Source: Terriglobia bacterium (lineage in GTDB: Bacteria > Acidobacteriota > Terriglobia > Bryobacterales > Bryobacteraceae). From it: a stretch of 40,261 nt of DNA. The stretch covers positions 1 through 40,261 of the forward strand of contig JAJPJN010000106.1 of NCBI GenBank assembly GCA_021324185.1, given 5' to 3'. The position numbers were made by a program, and so were the translations under genes. This document shows, piece after piece, positions 37,246-40,261 of the stretch; the stretch's first letter is position 1, and every line of letters begins with the position of its first letter. The notes under the pieces are model-generated. The model made no database searches. It was not told the DNA's origin and saw nothing but the letters and a program-made list of their open reading frames with translations.

Positions 37246-39858
37246 ATGAGACGCAAGGCTATCCAATTTTTCGTCCGGCGTTTTTTCCGTAGGAGAGCTT
37301 CGGAAAGAGATTTGCAAGCGGAGCTTCAGTTCCATTTAGAACTGGAAATTCGCGAACGAATGGAACGCGGAGAGTCATCGGATTCGGCTCGTCATGCGGC
37401 TTTGCGGGACTTTGGCAACATCGGGCTCGTTACCGAAGTGACCAGGGATATGTGGGGGTTTAGCTGGCTGGAGGGATTGATCGCCGACAGCCGCTATGCA
37501 ATACGCATGCTGCGGAAATCCGCTGGGCTGAGCATGATTGTGGTCTTCATACTGGCGCTCGGAATCAGTACGACAACCGGGATCTTTAGTCTAGTCGCCG
37601 GTATTTTGCTACGCCCGCTTCCATTCCCCAGCCCAGACCAATTGGTCATGATTTGGGAAGTCCCTCCCGAGACCAAGAAACCAAATGTTGTGGCACTGGA
37701 TAACTTTGTTGCCTGGAAGGAGCGAAGCCATTCCTTTGAGTCGATGGCAGCTTTTTTCAATATTCCAATGAATCTTCTGGATCAGCAACAAAGTGAACAG
37801 GTTCCGGGGCTGGCGGTCACGTCGGAATTCTTTGCGACTCTTGGAATTCCACCACTTCTGGGCAGAACGTTCCGACCTGGTGAATACTGGCGTGATAAGC
37901 CGCGCGAGGTTGTGCTCAGTTACCGCACTTGGCAGAGCCGATTCGGCGGCAGTCCCAACGCGATCGGAAAACGGATTTCAGTTGATGCGACGCACCGCGA
38001 AATTATCGGCGTCATGCCTCCTGGATTCGGCTTTCCGAATATAGAAGCAGATCTTTACACCCCGCTGCCAGTCGACCCGGAAGAGGGAGGGCGGAATTTT
38101 TCTGTCATTGGACGGCTTCGGCGCGGAGTTTCCGTCGCTGCGGCCAAGGCCGAGATGACGGCTATTGCCGCGCGTACCGCTACGGAGAACGTGTCCCTGA
38201 ATGCCGGCTGGAGCGCTACCGTTGTTCCTCTTCTCGACCAAACCGTCGGCAGCATCCGACCCGTTCTGTTAATTCTTTTTGGAGCCACGGGCCTGATTCT
38301 GTTGCTTATATGCGCGAACGTTGCCAATCTTCTGCTTATGCATTCCGCAGGCCGGATTCGCGAAATCAGCGTACGGCTGGCATTGGGCGCACGGCGATTC
38401 CGGATTGTCAGACAACTGTTTACGGAGAGTCTGATGCTGGCAGCTTCAGGCGGCCTCGCGGGCATCGCAATCGCTTTTTCACTCGTGACCGTCATGCGGC
38501 ATTCTCTCCCGGAAAGCCTGCATGTTCCTCGCTTGCATGAGATTGCTTTAGATAAGACCGTTCTCGCATTCTCGGTAGGTATTACCGTCGTATCTGCTGT
38601 CCTTTTCGGCATTGCGCCTACCTTCCACGCCTTGAAGCGCGATTTAATCCGCGATCTCCATGCCGTGACCCGGTCCGTTACCTCCGGTCGCCACGTTCGT
38701 AATCTGCTGGTCGTGGCAGAAGTGGCGCTGGCTGTGATCTTGGTCGTGGCATCTGGGCTCATGGTGCGCAGTTTTATCCGTCTACTCCGGGTTAACCCAG
38801 GTTTTCACGCGGAGCATGTTCTAACACTCCGCATGCTTCTTCTGCCAGTACGTGACGACCAATTCCACGCTGAGGTCGTCAGAAACATATTGGCGCGCAT
38901 TCGCGCGCTGCCCGGTGTTGTCGCGGCTGGCTCCATCGGTATTTTGCCGATGGAAGGTTCGAACTCCGGCACCTGGTACTACCGGGCAGACCAGCCTGAA
39001 CCAGCGCCGAGCCAGCGACCTGGTGGGGACGTGTCAATCATTACACCGGGCTACTTCCGTGCGCTTGCAATCCCCATCTTGCGAGGGAGGGATTTTGACG
39101 ATCATGACCGTCGCGGATCAGTGCAAGTTGCAATTGTGAATCAGACGGCCGCTCACTTGTTTTTTCCCCACGAGGACCCTATTGGCAAGCGACTGAGAGT
39201 TTGGTGGAATCATTCACCAACGGTTGAGATCGTGGGGATAGCGGGCGATATTCGGCACAGGCAGCTCAATACTCCGCCCAACCCTTGCCTTTTCATGCCC
39301 AATGATCAACAACCGTTCCCATTTACATCCCTCGTAGTCCGAACCAGCGGTGATCCCGTCGCGCTGACAGCCGCGATCCGTCGGCAAATTCGTGAAGTCG
39401 ATGCTGACCAGGGAGTTGCAAAGGTGGAGACATTGGCGCAGCTGGTCGCGGATTCCGTAGCTCGCCCGCGAGTTGAGAGTTTTGTGCTTACAGCATTTGG
39501 CTCTATCGCAATGATTTTGGCTTGCATTGGCCTATATGGTGTAATCTCCTACTCGGTCACGCAGCGTTCGCGCGAGATCGGAATTCGCCTTGCCTTGGGC
39601 GCAACCGCCTCGGGCGTTTTCCGATCCATACTCGTTGAAGGATTTCGGTTGACCGTTATTGGGCTGGTTGTTGGCCTCGGCGGCGTACTCTTACTGGTGC
39701 GTTATCTTCGAAGCCTGCTTTTTGAAGTCCAGGCCACCGATCCCCTGACCCTATTTAGTGTGGTCGGCCTTATCTTAGCTACCAGTCTGCTGGCTTGCTA
39801 TTGGCCCGCCCACCGAGCGACCAAAGTGGATCCTGCAGTCACGTTAAGGGAAGAATGA
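37246..39858 (+). CDS. ADOP-type MacB/FtsX-like permease 3, with N-terminal prefix domain, 870 aa
   Basis: This is the longest of the three ADOP permeases. Residues about 18-80 form the cytoplasmic prefix domain (ERDLQAELQFHLELEIRERM and ARHAALRDFGN), followed by DSRYAIRMLRKSAGLSMIVV and a helix at about 95-120. The first periplasmic core and FtsX block (CANVANLLLMHSAGRIREIS, RLALGARRF) follow. The second unit begins around residue 480 and ends with SREIGIRLALGATASG and AHRATKVDPAVTLREE. GAGGAGG (37235-37241) lies 4 nt before the ATG. By eye the coding sequence has more A and T at third positions than neighbouring genes. No ATPase is adjacent. PadR in front makes it a regulated unit. Transport substrate unknown. 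Confidence 0.93.
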   Translation: MRRKAIQFFVRRFFRRRASERDLQAELQFHLELEIRERMERGESSDSARHAALRDFGNIGLVTEVTRDMWGFSWLEGLIADSRYAIRMLRKSAGLSMIVVFILALGISTTTGIFSLVAGILLRPLPFPSPDQLVMIWEVPPETKKPNVVALDNFVAWKERSHSFESMAAFFNIPMNLLDQQQSEQVPGLAVTSEFFATLGIPPLLGRTFRPGEYWRDKPREVVLSYRTWQSRFGGSPNAIGKRISVDATHREIIGVMPPGFGFPNIEADLYTPLPVDPEEGGRNFSVIGRLRRGVSVAAAKAEMTAIAARTATENVSLNAGWSATVVPLLDQTVGSIRPVLLILFGATGLILLLICANVANLLLMHSAGRIREISVRLALGARRFRIVRQLFTESLMLAASGGLAGIAIAFSLVTVMRHSLPESLHVPRLHEIALDKTVLAFSVGITVVSAVLFGIAPTFHALKRDLIRDLHAVTRSVTSGRHVRNLLVVAEVALAVILVVASGLMVRSFIRLLRVNPGFHAEHVLTLRMLLLPVRDDQFHAEVVRNILARIRALPGVVAAGSIGILPMEGSNSGTWYYRADQPEPAPSQRPGGDVSIITPGYFRALAIPILRGRDFDDHDRRGSVQVAIVNQTAAHLFFPHEDPIGKRLRVWWNHSPTVEIVGIAGDIRHRQLNTPPNPCLFMPNDQQPFPFTSLVVRTSGDPVALTAAIRRQIREVDADQGVAKVETLAQLVADSVARPRVESFVLTAFGSIAMILACIGLYGVISYSVTQRSREIGIRLALGATASGVFRSILVEGFRLTVIGLVVGLGGVLLLVRYLRSLLFEVQATDPLTLFSVVGLILATSLLACYWPAHRATKVDPAVTLREE

Positions 39859-39993
39859 TCTAGCCGTCCTCTCCTGATACGTCGCGATGACGCATCCTGC
39901 GCTTGCGCGATTGAAGAGCCGGTTTTCGCCAGGTCCGCCCCTTCCCTACCATAGAGGCAGTATGGGAGAAGAAAGATTAAGAACCAGTATAGT

Positions 39994-40261
39994 TTTTGCA
40001 GCAATCGTTTCTCATGGTTGGACCTGCTGACGACATTGCAGGAACTGGAGCATCTCGGAGTCGGCTTCATCTCTTTGACCGAGCCACTGGATCTGACCAC
40101 GCCCGCTGGTCGCGCCATGGCGGGACTGCTTGCAATTTTTTCTGAGTTCGAAAAAGATATTCTGCGCGAACGAACTCGCGCGGGTCTGGCCGAGGCTCGT
40201 CAGAACGGCAAACGACTCGGTCGCCCGATCACCGCGGCCATACACGCGGCGGAAATCCGGA
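39994..40261 (+). pseudogene. 5'-truncated serine recombinase (resolvase), running off the window edge
   Basis: A plus-strand frame reads WLDLLTTLQELEHLGVGF, then TEPLDLTTPAGRAMAGLLA, then EFEKDILRERTRAGLAEARQ, and GKRLGRP. This is the second half of the resolvase/invertase catalytic domain, its E-helix, and the start of the DNA-binding hinge. The first 60 or so residues, including the catalytic Ser and the usual DRLGRS-type segment, are missing: upstream bases (from about 39859) do not continue the fold in any frame. The downstream part lies outside the window, so a helix-turn-helix may follow. A relic of a transposon or plasmid resolvase at the edge of the PadR-permease segment is the likeliest reading. 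Confidence 0.75.

Noticed and set aside
1-40261. tRNA, rRNA, CRISPR array or complete insertion sequence
   Set aside because: Gaps are short and contain no cloverleaf-like sequence, regularly spaced repeats or transposase frames; only the recombinase fragment at the right edge hints at mobility.

Overview
The window looks like a chromosomal piece of a GC-rich member of the Acidobacteriota, most likely a Solibacter/Bryobacter-like soil organism. This is inferred from gene content, with no rRNA to confirm it: three very long FtsX/MacB permeases of the acidobacterial ADOP type, a Ser/Thr kinase fused to a TolB-like propeller, exosortase/EpsI with PEP-CTERM proteins, a glucuronoyl-esterase-like protein with Ig-like domains, and many secreted repeat-rich proteins. 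I see no rRNA, tRNA, CRISPR array or complete mobile element.

Layout. 1-3.6 kb (minus): the 5' part of metH, a tiny basic protein, and a 908-residue membrane Ser/Thr kinase. 3.6-6 kb: an intergenic stretch with a REP-like double hairpin, a GNAT-like acyltransferase (plus), a small unknown gene, a strong terminator and a PEP-CTERM protein. 6.2-8.7 kb (minus): ADOP permease 1. 8.8-10.4 kb (plus): exosortase and EpsI. 10.4-13.2 kb (plus): a tight three-gene cysteine operon in which CysM, a JAMM peptidase and a fused CysO-MoeB-rhodanese protein together make up the sulfur-carrier-protein route known from Mycobacterium tuberculosis. 13.2-17.9 kb (minus): thiD, then an operon of PP2C phosphatase and three secreted or membrane proteins. 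18-22 kb (plus): ADOP permease 2, a small membrane protein and a DmpA-type aminopeptidase. 22-25.9 kb (minus): a TolC-like outer-membrane protein and a translationally coupled alpha/beta-hydrolase/SGNH-hydrolase pair. 26-32.1 kb (plus): Ppx/GppA-HD phosphatase, then CE15-like esterase, PEP-CTERM protein and cytochrome-c-like protein. 32.1-36.3 kb (minus): HNH protein, APC permease, and an operon of membrane-bound ferritin (MbfA), an AhpD-like protein and an unrecognised protein with a CDF-like C-terminal domain. 36.4-40.26 kb (plus): a frameshifted and truncated gene, a PadR regulator, ADOP permease 3 and a truncated serine recombinase, which together look like an acquired or rearranged segment.

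The most interesting points are the CysO-E1-rhodanese fusion, whose carrier domain ends in an internal Gly-Gly next to a JAMM peptidase that could release it; the mbfA operon, whose last gene carries a soluble CDF-type dimerisation domain; and a CE15-like esterase lacking the conserved Arg of its GCSRxGK motif. All assignments are made by eye from sequence motifs, without database searches.
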